The notes beneath the pieces were generated by a model. That model made no database searches. It had not been told where the DNA came from and saw only the letters and a program-made list of their open reading frames with translations. A stretch of 64,000 nt of DNA from Lepidostoma basale (Eukaryota; Arthropoda; Insecta; Trichoptera; Lepidostomatidae). Position 1 is the first letter of the stretch. Every line of letters begins with the position of its first letter. The position numbers were made by a program, and so were the translations under genes. This document shows positions 48,831 through 59,846 of the stretch, piece after piece. The stretch lies in assembly GCA_022606425.2 (NCBI GenBank), contig JAHDVF020001505.1, forward strand, positions 496,001-560,000. The letters are read 5' to 3'.

Positions 48831-49403
48831 ATGAATAAATTGTCGAAAGGTATTCTTGGGTTCAACACAGGCTGGTTTCCATCCATCCCGAGACCTGATA
48901 CGAAGATTAGTATTCGAGTTCGACGAGAAACTGGGTATAGAAACAAATTTTGATAAAAAATCTATATTTCTTTCTCAAAATATTCTAATGAATTAGATTC
49001 AGGCAACTCAAACAGAAAATTCAGAATGTGAATAATGTTTTGAAGAGTATGAAAATACCAAATTACCTGGAAATTGGATACAATGTCTTATGTGTAAGTA
49101 ATTGTTACACAAGTATGTGCTATATATGGTGATTATTGCCACAAATGTGGATATTCAAAACATAAACATATAAGACAACTTAAGAAGAATTTATATATAA
49201 TGTAATGATAAAGTCCAAAATTTAATTTGCTGTTGATATATATTAAAATAAAACTGGTTAATTAGATATATTCATTGGTTTGTCCCTAAGAGCACTATCC
49301 TCATAGTGATAAAAGCATCGGGGCATCTAACCCATATATAATAATAGGCATTTATCTTCACAAATAATAATTACTTGAAGTTAAATTACTTTTTAAAATA
49401 CAT

Positions 49404-49664
49404 ATATCGTCGCCCCAGAGCAACGGTGAGATAAACCAGTGCCATCTTGACAATATAACAAGCCGTAATGTTCTTTTGATATTGTTTATGGTTTGACTTG
49501 GTGGAGGCCTTGCACTTATTTGAGTCTCCTATGCCCTAGGAGACTCAAATAAGTGCAAGGCCTCCACCAAGTCCAACCATAAACAATATCAAAGGAACAT
49601 TACGGCTTGTTATATTGTCAAGATGGCACTGGTTTATCTCACTATTGCTCTGGGGTGACGATAT
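49404..49664. repeat. 261-bp near-perfect palindrome
   Basis: Arms of 128 bp flank a 5-base centre TGCCC at 49532..49536. The innermost bases are GAGTCTCCTA and TAGGAGACTC; the outermost are ATATCGTCGCCCCAGAG and its complement. By eye there are only a few mismatches. A cruciform or hairpin is possible. No hammerhead-like motif is present. Confidence 0.9.
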
Positions 49665-49759
49665 GCAATAGTTGTGTCCAATCTCTCTTGGCCCCATAGC
49701 AACTAATAGACATAGTTACCATTAAATAAAAACATCTGCGTATGGAATAGAGGTCAGAG

Positions 49760-50050
49760 CCGATACTACGCTCCATCGCAGGTAAAGCCCTCAGAGATCG
49801 GATCAGAAATGAAACGATAAGGTCTGTCTTTGGTGTTTGGAAAGCAGAAGGCGCTTTTGGAGAGACCACGTGGACCGCATGGATCATAAAGGAGTTGCAA
49901 AACTGTTAAAGATGATAACCCAAGCAGCAAGAGATTACCAGGAAGGCCGCCAAAACGATGGAGAGATGGCTGAACATCATCATCCCAGGACAGGTCACTG
50001 TCATAAACAGGTCGTACGACCTAAACTAAGAGGAATATTAAGAAGAAGAA
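49760..50050 (+). mobile_element. LINE group C relative, 3' end
   Basis: The plus strand encodes GKALRDRIRNETIR and, after a frameshift, ESRRRFWRDHVDRMDHKG, then PRK/GRPPKRW-like sequence, and ends AGGAATATTAAGAAGAAGAA. Confidence 0.65.
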
Positions 50051-50399
50051 ACATCTGCTTAATTATTATTTATTTCCCCTTAAAAAGTAGTCAATTTCAA
50101 AATGTGGGGCAACCAAAGTATAATCATAACCAAAATATCAATGATAATAAGGTTAAGTAAAGACGGCGAACATTTTTGGGAATTCATTACCAAATGAAAC
50201 TTTTCCTTTAATGTTTTCTTTCATGTTTTATGTAACCGCTTAGGCGGTAACCAGTGGCCGAGTTTTCGATACTTATTATAAAAACCTTACAAGATCCCTT
50301 CGAACAACTTTTTAATAAGAATTAAGATTTCTTATAAGGTACGACCCATTCTTTTGTATCTATGTTAAGAACTTACTTCCATAACTTTGTGTTGTAGAT

Positions 50400-50525
50400 G
50401 TTTAATGTTTATTTTTTTGTATACTTATATACAACACTCATTTATTAAAAAAATATATATATCAAACATGTTTTGGACTAACCAGCCCTTTATCAGTGAT
50501 ATTATATAAATAAATAAAATATTGT
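50400..50525. repeat. Foldback family 3, partial arm
   Basis: The minus strand reads CTGATAAAGGGCTGGTTAGT and CCAAAACATG, a degraded motif matching those at 50.9-51.5 kb. Confidence 0.6.
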
Positions 50526-50528
50526 ACT

Positions 50529-50835
50529 AACTCACTAACTAACTAACCATCACGCCATTTCCCCGGAGGGGTAGGCAGAGAGGCTGGATCGCCACACTGG
50601 CCTGTCCTGGCATACCTCTCGAGCTTCCTCTACACCCATACATCGTACCATGTTCCGACTTCGAATGTGGCCGCCTTTTAGTAATTGATTAATTTGGTCA
50701 TGCCATGTTTTCCTCGGTCGTCCTCGGCTTCTTTTCCCACTCACGCTGCTTGTGTACAACTTTTTAACCATTCTACTCTCATCCATTCGTTCCATATGTC
50801 CGAACCATCTCAGGGATCCTATTGTAAAATTGCTA
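50529..50835 (-). mobile_element. LINE with (TTAG)n tail, subfamily 2 copy
   Basis: The minus strand encodes GSLRWFGHMERMDESRMVKK, LYTSSVSGKRSRGRPRKTWH, DQINQLLKGGHIRS and VEEAREVCQDRPVWRS. Upstream it runs into foldback family 3. Confidence 0.8.
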
Positions 50836-50844
50836 TTTTTCTTT

Positions 50845-51120
50845 TTTATATACTTAGTATATACAACACAAAATTTAAAACAATTAAAATTACATATGAG
50901 ACATGTTTTGGACAACCGGTCCTTCTTCAGTGATACATATTATAAAGATACATACCTATTTAAAATATTATAAAATTGTTTACAAATATTATCAGTTTTG
51001 ACATATGTGATCATATTTGTAAACAATTTTATAATATTTTAAATTTGTATCTTTATAATATTATATATCACTGAAGAAGGACCGGTTGTCCGAAACATGT
51101 GATATGTAATTGTATTTTTT
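50845..51120. repeat. Foldback element with two opposed hammerhead-like motifs, family 3
   Basis: The minus-strand motif 50930..50899 and plus-strand motif 51071..51100 both read CTGAAGA, A, GGAC/GTCC hairpin, (G/A)AA, ACATGT. The inner arms contain TTATAAAATTGTTTACAAAT and its complement. Confidence 0.8.
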
Positions 51121-51127
51121 TTAAGGT

Positions 51128-51285
51128 AAACTAACTAACTAACTAACCATCACGCCATTTCCCCCGAGGGGTAGGCAAAGAGGATGGATCGCCACAATGC
51201 CCTGTCCTGGCATACCTCTCGGGCTTCCGTTACATTCATACATCGTACCATGCCATGTTTTCCTCGGTCGCCCTCGGCCAAGTTT
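51128..51285 (-). mobile_element. LINE with (TTAG)n tail, subfamily 2 short copy
   Basis: The 3' end AAATGGCGTGATGGTTAGTT and the coding part GRPRKTWHGTM with a deletion relative to the 50.5 kb copy. Confidence 0.75.
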
Positions 51286-51299
51286 TTTAAAGGTGGTTA

Positions 51300-51578
51300 G
51301 TGTTGTATATACAGAGTATATAAAAAAGAAAAAGACAAATAAAACATCTAAAACACAAAGTATGGCGAACATAGAAGATATTATAAAATTGTTTACAAAC
51401 ATGGTCAGTTTTGACAGATGTTATATAAAACTGACCATATTTGTAAACAATTTTATAATATTTTTAATATTTATATAATATCACTGATGAAAGGCTAGTT
51501 AGTCCGAAACATGTATGATATTTAATTTCTTTAATAAATGTGAGTGCTGTATACAAAGTATGTAATAAAAAAAGAAAC
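51300..51578 (+). repeat. Foldback family 3, copy with the best hammerhead-like fold
   Basis: Plus strand 51484..51516: CTGATGA, hairpin GGCT/AGTC, GAA, ACATGT, A. AATATCA (51477..51483) is exactly complementary to TGATATT (51516..51522), giving a 7-bp stem I. The left half holds the inverted AAAATTGTTTACAAA arm but not a clear second motif. Confidence 0.7.
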
Positions 51579-51849
51579 ATTACGATCAATTCATTTAACG
51601 GAATGGAAAATCAATTTTATATCAATAGAACAATGAATATATAATAATTTATTCACATCGTGTCGCGTGTAAGAATCTCTAGTCAACTCCAATCTTATAA
51701 ATGTATATTGATAGACTTAATAATTTTATTATCGTGTGATGACGAACCACATTGCATTTACCTACTTAGATCTGTGTAATTCTAGAGTATAAATTCAAGT
51801 GATATAATTTTTATTTTGTCTATTATATATCATCATTCCCATATATCTA

Positions 51850-52490
51850 TGGCCGCCTTAGTGGCAGAGTGGCAACAGCTATGACTGAAACACTGATGGT
51901 CCCGAGTTCGATTCCCAACGATGACGGCAAAATTCTTACGCTGTCTTCGGTACAAGATCCTCCGCAGAATCTTCGGACCCATTAAGGATGGTCAGACGTG
52001 GAGAAGGAGATACAATACAGAGCTCTATACCTGGACGTCAGCGTGGTCAAGTTTATAAAGATTAACAGACTGCGCTGGCTAGGGCACTTGCACCGCATGG
52101 GAGATCTGGAGCCCCCCAAAAGAGTGTTGCATGACAATCCAGCAGGGCGAAGAAGCATCGGTAGGCCGAGACTGCGATGGCTGGATGGTGCCGTGGCAGA
52201 TTGTCGGGTCCAGGAGCAGCAAGACTGGGAGGTGGCGGCCAGAGACAGGACGGGATGGAGACGTTTCTTGGAGGAGGCCAAGACCCACCAAGGGTTGTAG
52301 CGGCGGAGAAGAAGAAGAAGAAGTCTTCGGTACAACTCTTTATGCAATTGCCTTGAAATTTCATGAAGATTTGTACCGAAGCCAACGATTCGCTCTGGTC
52401 TGATTCTCTTCAGTTTGGTAGAATTCACGTGACAGTAAAAATGGCGATAAACTCTCTACCTATTATATATCATGAGAATCAATAGTTTAA
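51850..52490 (+). mobile_element. tRNA-derived SINE interrupted by a LINE
   Basis: A box TGGCAGAGTGG and B box GGTCCCGAGTTCGATTCCC occur at 51.86-51.92 kb. The SINE is broken at GTCTTCGGTACAA (51943..51955), which recurs at 52323..52335, after which the body resumes (GTAGAATTCACGTGACAGTA). The 3' tail is missing. Confidence 0.8.
51956..52322 (+). mobile_element. LINE group F copy, full 3' end with target duplication
   Basis: A frame (51998..52300) ends INRLRWLGHLHRMGDLEPPK, RVLHDNPAGRRSIGRPRLRW, LDGAVADCRVQEQQDWEVAA, RDRTGWRRFLEEAKTHQGL and a stop, followed by a GAAGAAGAAGAAG tail. It is flanked by the 13-bp duplication given for the SINE. Confidence 0.85.
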
Positions 52491-52614
52491 AAGTTGTACA
52501 CAGAAATAACATGTTGAATGCAAAAAAAATCATTTATTGGGGGGCTGAACGTCCCGGAATCAACGGAAAAGTTAGGTAAGAATACCCACAGCTAGCGCCA
52601 GATGAAAAGATATC

Positions 52615-53215
52615 AACTAACTAACTAACCATCACGCCGTCTCCCTGGAGCGATAGGCAGAAAGAATTAAACGCCACACTGTTCTGTCCTGACATACTTC
52701 TCTCGATACCTCTACATTCATACATCTTGTCATGCAAGCACGTCGATTTCTCCAACTCCTCACGTGACCGACATTCAATATTTGATCGATTTCATCGTGC
52801 CACGTTTTCCTCGGTCTTCCGCTATTTCTAGCTCCGTTCACGTCGTTCACATACACCTTCTTCTCTCATTCTTTCCATGTGTCCCTTTCATTATTTTGTG
52901 CATAACACTTTCATTCGCACCGCATTCACTTTTTATACTTGCATTTGACACTCTATCATATACAGATTTACTACACATTCGTCTTAGAGATCTCATTTCT
53001 ATTGCATTTATTCTAATTTCATCCTTCTTTTGCCAGTTCCATGCTTCACTTCCATACATACCTAAGGGTCGGCACAAGAACACCATTATGCACTGCCATC
53101 TTAGCTTTTTTGGATAGGCTTTTGTTTGCGATGAAAACGTTGCGTGCCCCAACCCTTCTTTCAATATCCTTCTCTACTCTCCCATCCTTTGTAAACATAC
53201 TTCCTAAATAAACAA
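52615..53215 (-). mobile_element. LINE with (TTAG)n tail, 3' copy
   Basis: The minus strand encodes GMYGSEAWNWQKKDEIRINA, EMRSLRRMCSKSVYDRVSNA and RKTWHDEIDQILNVGHVRSW, with frameshifts and a deletion around 52.87 kb. Confidence 0.8.
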
Positions 53216-53523
53216 ATCAAAAGATACAATTTTGAAACGTCCAGTTGTAATGATTATTCATCAAATTCGTTCATCGGCTTAATCAATAGCTTTCTATGCT
53301 CATTCCTGTTCTTCAAAAATTATTAAAACGGAAGCTAAAATGTCATCTCGGGAATATTCAAACCTTGAGATGGTTTGGATATTTTTTTAAGTTAACAGTT
53401 TGTTTTATTTCACTCATAATTTCGTATTACCCGAAATCGTATATCGTTGATTAAATGTGTGATAATTGATGTAAACATTTGATTTCCAATCCTCCTTGAA
53501 TTTATAAACTAATATTTTTAAAC

Positions 53524-53970
53524 TAACCAACAATCTTACTTATATCATGCCGTCTCCCCGAAATTATAGGCAGAAAGAATGGACAGCCACACTTTTCTTT
53601 CCTGACATATTTCTATCGCTTCCTCAACATTGATACGCGCATCGATTTCTCCGACTCCTCACGTGGCCGACATTGAATATTTGATTTTTTTGATCGTGAC
53701 ACGTTTTCCTCGGTCTTCGTCTTATATACTATATGTACCTTTTTTACCATTATTTCATCATTCATTCTTTCCATGTGTCCAAACCATCTTAATGATCCTT
53801 TCATTATTTTGTTCATAACACCATCATTCGCACCGCATTCACTTCTTATATTTTCATTCGACACTCTATCATACACAGATTTTCCGCATTCTCGTCTAAG
53901 AGATTTCATTTCTACTGCATTCATTCTACTTTCATCCTTGTTTTGCCAGTTCCACGATTCTCTTAAATAT
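53524..53970 (-). mobile_element. LINE with (TTAG)n tail, 3' copy
   Basis: The minus strand encodes SWNWQNKDESRMNAVEMKSL, YDRVSNENIRSECGANDGVM and GSLRWFGHMERMNDEIMVKK. The tail is decayed (GGCATGATATAAGTAAG). Confidence 0.75.
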
Positions 53971-54034
53971 ATAAGAAATCTCCAGTTTCTTCGAATATTC
54001 AATTTCTCAATCTCAGTGATCATTTTTAAGGATT

Positions 54035-54190
54035 AATTATATTTCAATAGAGACGAAAATGTAAATTGTTTTTTGGAAACAGAATATGGTGGTCGAGGGG
54101 TTTACAGGACTTATGACCTGTCATTGGTTGGGTTAAGCTATCGCTTTATGTTAACAGCATTCCCCATTCCTACCTTCTTACGACCACCAT
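54035..54190 (+). repeat. Unclassified dispersed repeat, copy 1
   Basis: AATAGAGACGAAAATG, then ACAGAATATGGTGGTCGAGG, TTTACAGGACTTATGACCTG and TCATTGGTTGGGTTAAGC match, inverted, the segment at 60825..60968. No coding signature. Confidence 0.75.
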
Positions 54191-54689
54191 GTCTGATAAT
54201 TTTTTGAAAGATGTATATATGCTACTATGTTGAGACACACTTCACATTTTTTAGGTCAATCTGCTTAATGCTTACATATATTCTTAATAGACGGCGCTAG
54301 TGTAGAAAAAAACAAATCAGTGATCATTATTATATTTTCAATATTAACATTCCTTAAATGGGGTGATGGTGATATTGATAAACGAAGTATTGAGCTAGTC
54401 CACCCCGGTACTGCAGTGTCTCGATATGAGGTCACATTTGATCAAATTCATCCTGGCTTGGTCTTACCGCTTTCTCCGACGTTTGTGCAAGCACTTATGC
54501 ATGTGTGATGTATGGACCAATTCACCGAGTATGCAAATAATATACTACAGATCACTAGCGCCAAAGAATAAATTATTATATTAATTAAATCAATAACGAC
54601 TTGCACTTACAAAAAATCCGACTACTGCAATCTGAAAGGTCTTGGTCAAAAATATTCAAATTCATAAATTACAGAATTTCTGCTTTATG

Positions 54690-54800
54690 TATGGAAGTGA
54701 GGCTTGGAGTTGCCAAACAGAAGGATACATGTTGAATAAATGACAATGAAATGAGATCACTAAGAAGAATGTGCGGGAAAACGATATGCATATAATATAA
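54690..54800 (+). mobile_element. LINE with (TTAG)n tail, internal fragment
   Basis: TTTATGTATGGAAGTGAGGC and AATGAAATGAGATCACTAAG match the YGSEAW and EMRSLRR coding region on the plus strand. Confidence 0.6.
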
Positions 54801-54856
54801 TACAAAACGACGAAATAATGAAGAAATGTAAGGTAGTTAATTGCATTGTAAAAAAC

Positions 54857-55282
54857 TAACTAACTAACTAACCATCACGCCGTCTCCCCGAAGGGGTATG
54901 CAGAAAGAATGGACTGCCACACCTTTCTTTCCTGACATATTTCTCTCGCTTCCTCAACATTCATACATCGTGTCATGCACGCGCGTCGATTTCTCTGACT
55001 CCTCACATGGCCGACATTCAATATTTGATTTATTTCTTCCTCTATTTCTGTACCATTTACATCATTAACATATAATTTTTTTACCATTCTTTCTTCATTC
55101 ATTCTTTCCATATGTCCAAACCATCTTAATGATCCTTTCATTATTTTGTTCATGACACCATCATTCGCACCGCATTCACTTCTTATATTTTCATTCGACA
55201 CTCTATCATACACAGAATATCCACACATTCGTCTAAGAGATCTCATTTCTACTGCATTTATTCTACTTTCATCCTTCCTTGC
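54857..55282 (-). mobile_element. LINE with (TTAG)n tail, 3' copy
   Basis: The minus strand encodes DESRINAVEMRSLRRMCGYS, YDRVSNENIRSECGANDGVM, GSLRWFGHMERMNEERMVKK and ILNVGHVRSQRNRRACMTRC, then the tail GACGGCGTGATGGTTAGTTA. It lies between two plus-strand fragments of the same family. Confidence 0.85.
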
Positions 55283-55289
55283 ATTATAA

Positions 55290-55580
55290 ATAAAATTAAA
55301 AAAGGATCTCTGAGATGGCTTGTACATATGGAACGAATGGATGAAAGAAGAATGTTTAAAATGTTGTATACTGTTACAAGCAGTGTGAGTGGAAAGACCA
55401 AGAAAACCGTGGCATGACCAAATTAATCAAATACTTAAAGGCGGCCACATTCGAAGTTGGAAATATCGACGAGCGTGCATGTTACTGTGTATGAATGTAG
55501 AGGAGCTAGAGAGGTATGTAAGGACAAAGCAGTAAGGCTGTCGATCCTCTCTGCCTACCCCCTACCCCCCCTCCCGTTAG
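55290..55580 (+). mobile_element. LINE with (TTAG)n tail, subfamily 2, head to head with the previous copy
   Basis: AAAAAGGATCTCTGAGATGG, then GGAACGAATGGATGAAAGAA and GGCGGCCACATTCGAAGTTG match subfamily 2 on the plus strand. The tail is lost in a C-rich run at 55.56 kb. Confidence 0.7.
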
Positions 55581-56407
55581 TTTTTTTTTCTGCCTGACTA
55601 AACAAAAAAATATAGGTCACAACAAAATGACAAATTAAGAAATTTTATAATAACTAATAATAATATCCATGAGATAAACACATGCAAGGATCAAATATTG
55701 TAATTGAAACTAATAAATTTAAATAAATTCAATCCTACTTTACAATTCGTTACTACTATATTCTCAAACAATATTCATAATATTGCATTTAATTTGAATT
55801 ATTAATCTTCAAATTGTGGGAATCATTAATATATTTTTTATTTTTAACGCTGTGAACAGACTGCGCTAAATTTGTTGTTTTTGTAAATTCTGAATGTCGC
55901 TACATAAATATGTAGGTACGTATGTACCTTTTCTCTGTTGGGGCATGAACCGAGAGAAAAGAAAACAATAGAAATTTTAAAATTCTGAAATATTGTTAGA
56001 CACCCTAAAATACTCCCTCGTAAAATAAGGGTGCAAACGAATTCGGGGGTTTTGAAAGTCTCTCCGTTCGTTCCAGTCAATTGGTAATATAATAGAATGT
56101 CAAGGTATTTCTCAAAACAGAAATATTGAAATAATGACTGAAAAATTACGAAAAACGTGCTACTTATACCTATATATGTTACATTCAAAGGAAAAAGTGC
56201 GTGTTTTTCGGATTTTTGAGATTACAAACCTTTCTTCGAATAATACTCTCACTTTACTCCACATTGCGAATGTTGCCTTCTTTTTTTCATTCTCATCATT
56301 CGCTTATATCAAATCAAATAAAATCAGTTTATTTTCTCAAAAGATATTACAAACAAGTTTTATAGTTTAAGGCCAAATTGAGAACAGGTAAAATATAATA
56401 AATATAT

Positions 56408-56917
56408 CGCACCGTGAGTGTAAAACCGAATTAAGTGCAAATATGCATTTTGGAGATATGGGAGTTTAAAGGTTTCATATTGCTTGGATTTTTTTTTTTT
56501 TAAAACCAATGATTTTCGGTTTATAGTATTATAATATACCTATCAACCGAAAATCATTGGTTTATTTAAAAATAAAAATGTTTTTCCAAGCAATATGAAA
56601 CCAAATGATTTTACTGAAATCTCTTGATGGAAGTTCATTTTAAATAATAATTAAATAAAACGATGTTTTTTAACTACTTCCACTTTTGTCTTTATTTAGA
56701 CAGCGACCGGTTTCGCCAGGCTCGCTGGCATCGTCTGTCAGGCCAGTCTGTCGATGCCAGCGAGCCTGGCGATACCGGTCGCTGTCTAAATAAAGACAAA
56801 AGTGGAAGTAGTTAAAAAACATCGTTTCATTTAATTATTATTCAATATGAAACCTTTTAACTCCCATATCTCCAAAATGTATATTTGCACTTAATTCGGT
56901 TTTACACTCACGGTGCG
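56408..56917. repeat. Palindrome A, copy 1, with palindrome B inserted
   Basis: The outer ends are CGCACCGTGAGTGTAAAACC and its complement, flanked on both sides by ATAT. The arms meet around TATAGTATTATAATATACC. A 240-bp insert (56603..56842) splits the right arm. The same palindrome without insert is at 58301..58574. Confidence 0.9.
56603..56842. repeat. Foldback family B with hammerhead-like motifs, inserted in palindrome A
   Basis: CAATATGAAACC stands on both sides (56591..56602 and 56843..56854), a 12-bp target duplication. The inner arms read GGAAGTAGTTAAAAAACATC and its complement. The stems GCCAG/CTGGC, then GA(A/T), ACCGGT, C occur in both arms. Each arm has one change in the CTGACGA block (CAGACGA left, CTGTCGA right). 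Confidence 0.85.
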
Positions 56918-57094
56918 ATATAATGTACTGATACTCTCCAAAGTCAAGAGCATTTGTCTTCTGAACATACTTTCACGAATATGAAAGACATCGATCTCCG
57001 AAGCGATCATGTTCAGCAGTTTGATTGCTCTCCCCACCGGCATCATCAGAGATCTTCTTTGCCACATTATATCTTAGGATTCGTTTCATATTCG

Positions 57095-57250
57095 TCCATC
57101 ATCATCAGCCATCTGCCATCCACTGCTGAACGTAGGCCTCTCCCAAAGCACGCCACCGCCCCCTATCCATTGCCGCTCTCCTCTACCCATGTCCAGCAAT
57201 CCTCTTCAGATCGTCGGTCCAGCGGACAGGGGGACGTCCAATTGCAATTT
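57095..57250 (-). mobile_element. LINE group D-like 3' end
   Basis: CATCATCATCAGCCATCTGC, CACTGCTGAACGTAGGCCTC and TCCAGCGGACAGGGGGACGT read, on the minus strand, as a RPP(V/C)RWTDDL-like LINE C-terminus with a GATGATGATG tail. Confidence 0.6.
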
Positions 57251-58140
57251 ACAAATTTACTGGTGTTTAGAATTAACTAAATTTACTGAAAACTTAACAA
57301 AATAATATTTTCTAATTACAAAGAAACGATCTTCTTTTTCTATTTCCCTTGGATTAGGTCATATGACCTTTATGTGAAGGTGAATTTTCCTGGTATGATG
57401 ACCTACTCCTCGTTTCTCCGTCTCTTCGACGACCTTCCTGGCAATCTATTGCTGCTGGAGTTTTATTTTTAACACGTCTCGTAACTTCCATTTGGTCCAA
57501 ATGATCTGCTCCTCAAAATGTTTCTCCCATGTTTCGGCACTCACTCTATTAGTCTGCGAATACCTACTCGTTATCAGGTTTCTTTTGATTTTTTGATTCA
57601 AACAAACTGTACTCTACCAATCTCTTAATAATTATTATTTCCTTTGTAATTTTCCCTCAGTTAAGTAAGTATTTCTATTACTTCGTCGAAATAACGTTTT
57701 ATTAAAGACGGACAGGAGTACCTTAGCAATGTAACTAGAGGTTATTATATCCTTTTGTGTGTCTCTAGGGTAAAGGCGGTGTGCAGAAATAGATGATCGC
57801 TAAATATAGTCATGCTTGGCAGAATTTTCTTTCCGATTAGACGGGTGCCTGAATATTTGAAATGAAGGGGGAAAACGGATTCGTCATTATAAATTATAGG
57901 TACCTACTTCGATATTAGTACCTACTCTGAAATACATCGGTAAATGTTTACTTTCGTTGGTCATACAACTCTTGCAGAGTCTTTAACTCATTATTCATAT
58001 CGTCCAATGCTTAACTGTTTAGCACAGATCTTCTCTCACTTCTGACTTCTCCAGATCAGTCAATTATTGTTCTTTCAATTTGCTGGATTTCTTAACTCAT
58101 CAAATCAATTAGCTTCGAAGAGATGGGCATCTCGTAACCC
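57250..58140. other. Stretch with nothing recognised
   Basis: No gene or repeat family identified. Confidence 0.4.
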
Positions 58141-58149
58141 ATTTCTTTA

Positions 58150-58800
58150 GATTACTCAGGGGATATTTTGAGAACTCGGCCGTTCTGGAGGGTGTTCGAC
58201 TTTTTATCTCTAATAGATATCTTCGACAGCGACAGCATAGATTGTTTTACCTACCGGCCGCCAGAACGAACCAACATATAGTGACACCGGTGGGAAGAGC
58301 AATTCGCACCGTGAGTGTAAAACCGACGTAAGTGCAAATATACAGTTTGGAGATATGGGAGTTTAAAGACTTCATATTGCTTGGAAAAACTGTTTTCTTT
58401 TTAAATAAACCAATGATTTTCGGTTTATAGGTATATTACTTTAAACCGAAAATCATTGGTTTATTTAAAAAAAGAAAACAGTTTTTCCAAGAAATATGAA
58501 GTCTTTAAACTCCCATATCTCCAAACTGTATATTTGCACTTAGGTACGCCGGTTTTACACTCACGGTGCGAATTAATCTGCTGAACGCGGTTTCCTCGGA
58601 CATCGACGGAATATTAGTGAAAGTACGTTCAGAAAATACTCTTGATTTTGGAGAGTATATTGTCTTTCTAATGTCGAACCATCTCTCTTGCGTTTCTGGT
58701 AGTATACTATAAACAATATATTATTTTACCTGTTCTCAATAGATGCCTTAAACCTTAATTTTGTAATGCCTATTGATGAAATAATCTGATTTGATTTGAA
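58150..58800 (+). mobile_element. Jockey-like LINE 3' end interrupted by palindrome A
   Basis: RYLRQRQHRLFYLPAARTNQ and VTPVGRAI are encoded at 58.20-58.30 kb, matching the jockey-like copy at 34.7 kb. After palindrome A the frame resumes as LLNAVSSDIDGILVKV. The 3' end (TCTGATTTGATTTGAAG) is near 58.79 kb. Confidence 0.75.
58301..58574. repeat. Palindrome A, copy 2 (uninterrupted)
   Basis: CGCACCGTGAGTGTAAAACC at the left and its complement at the right are bordered by AATT on both sides. The arms are about 125 bp with a short AT centre (TATAGGTATATTACTTTA). Confidence 0.92.
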
Positions 58801-59149
58801 GTCCGGATGGACTTAAGTTTCAGACTTTAAGTCTTAGTTTCTCCGTATAATAAATTCAATTCAATTCAGTCGAACGCCATTTTAGAGCTCTAGTTACTAG
58901 GATTTGCTTGGTTCGGTGACATTTCTCGTGATTACTTTTGTAGCTCCTTGTTACTGCTGTGATACGCATTTGATCCTAGAACAATGATGTTAATTTATAG
59001 ATAATTTCAAATGAAATAATTTATTTTCTATATGAAAGATGTATTATTAAATGTATGTTTTTTTCTAAATTACAATTTTTTATATTTTTTGTATTATCAT
59101 CATGTATTATTATTATATAATATTATTTATTAGTTCTTACTGATAAAAA

Positions 59150-59345
59150 AAAATGTTAGTAGGTACTTATAACAAATAACCCAGGTTAATTTTTAAATTT
59201 GAATTATTGTATCGAATTTTAAATACGTTTTATATTAGTCTTTCTTTGTTTAGTTTTTATTATATTTTTACACATGAAGATGGAGGTATCCTCCGAAACA
59301 TGTCGTGTTTTTTTAATATTTTGTGGATTAAACAAAGTTATTTTC
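59150..59345 (+). repeat. Single arm of foldback family 4 with hammerhead-like motif
   Basis: ACAC, ATGAAGA, T, GGAGG/CCTCC hairpin, GAA, ACATGT, C, GTGT at 59270..59308. ACAC can pair with GTGT as stem I. The first core base is A instead of C. Confidence 0.7.
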
Positions 59346-59597
59346 AATTTCCTAAGTATATTACTATGCAATTCCACAGTGTTAAAGCCTTAGCGTTCAA
59401 TAAGTTGCTAAGAAAAATATAGAGTTATTGGGTTCAAATAACCTTTCTTATACAAAAATGTGGAAAGCAATGGGAAACTACTGCATTAAAGGCCCAAATG
59501 GCATCCCATGAACCAGTCAATATGACTTTGCTGCAAACCAATCTCTACAATTGAACATTTAAAAAATATGTTATCATTACGGGCGTAAAGCTATTAA

Positions 59598-59782
59598 TAT
59601 GAATGAAAATTTATGTCTTCTAGGAGTTTTATTATATTTTAAATGGAATGACATTTTTCGCCCTTCTAAGGCATTATCAAATGTCTAGACGGGTGAAATT
59701 CTCAAATGCCTTTGAAGAACGAAACATGTCTTTCCATCTAAAATATATCACTCCTAGAAGACAGACGTTTTCATTCATATTA
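59598..59782. repeat. Foldback element, about 75-bp arms
   Basis: TATGAATGAAAATTTATGTC and TTCTAGGAGT face their complements at 59.75-59.78 kb. The inner part holds CGAAACATGTC, a trace of the same motif. A decayed relative is near 62.01-62.09 kb. Confidence 0.7.
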
Positions 59783-59846
59783 ATTATTTAATGGGGAGTT
59801 TTACACCATTGTTCAAGAAACAATCAATAAACCAATTAAAATTATG

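Larger units (their letters stand above)
56290..57060 (-). mobile_element. Jockey-like LINE 3' region entered by palindrome A
   Basis: On the minus strand GTGAAAGTATGTTCAGAAGA and TTGGAGAGTATCAGTACATT match the plus-strand element near 58.62 kb. The 3' end (TCAAATAAAATCAGTTTATT) lies at 56.32 kb. Palindrome A (56408..56917) interrupts it. Confidence 0.6.

Noticed and set aside
50529..55580. (TTAG)n LINE coding fragments as host genes
   Set aside because: Repeated many times in the window with shared 3' ends, frameshifts and truncations; they are retrotransposon remains.
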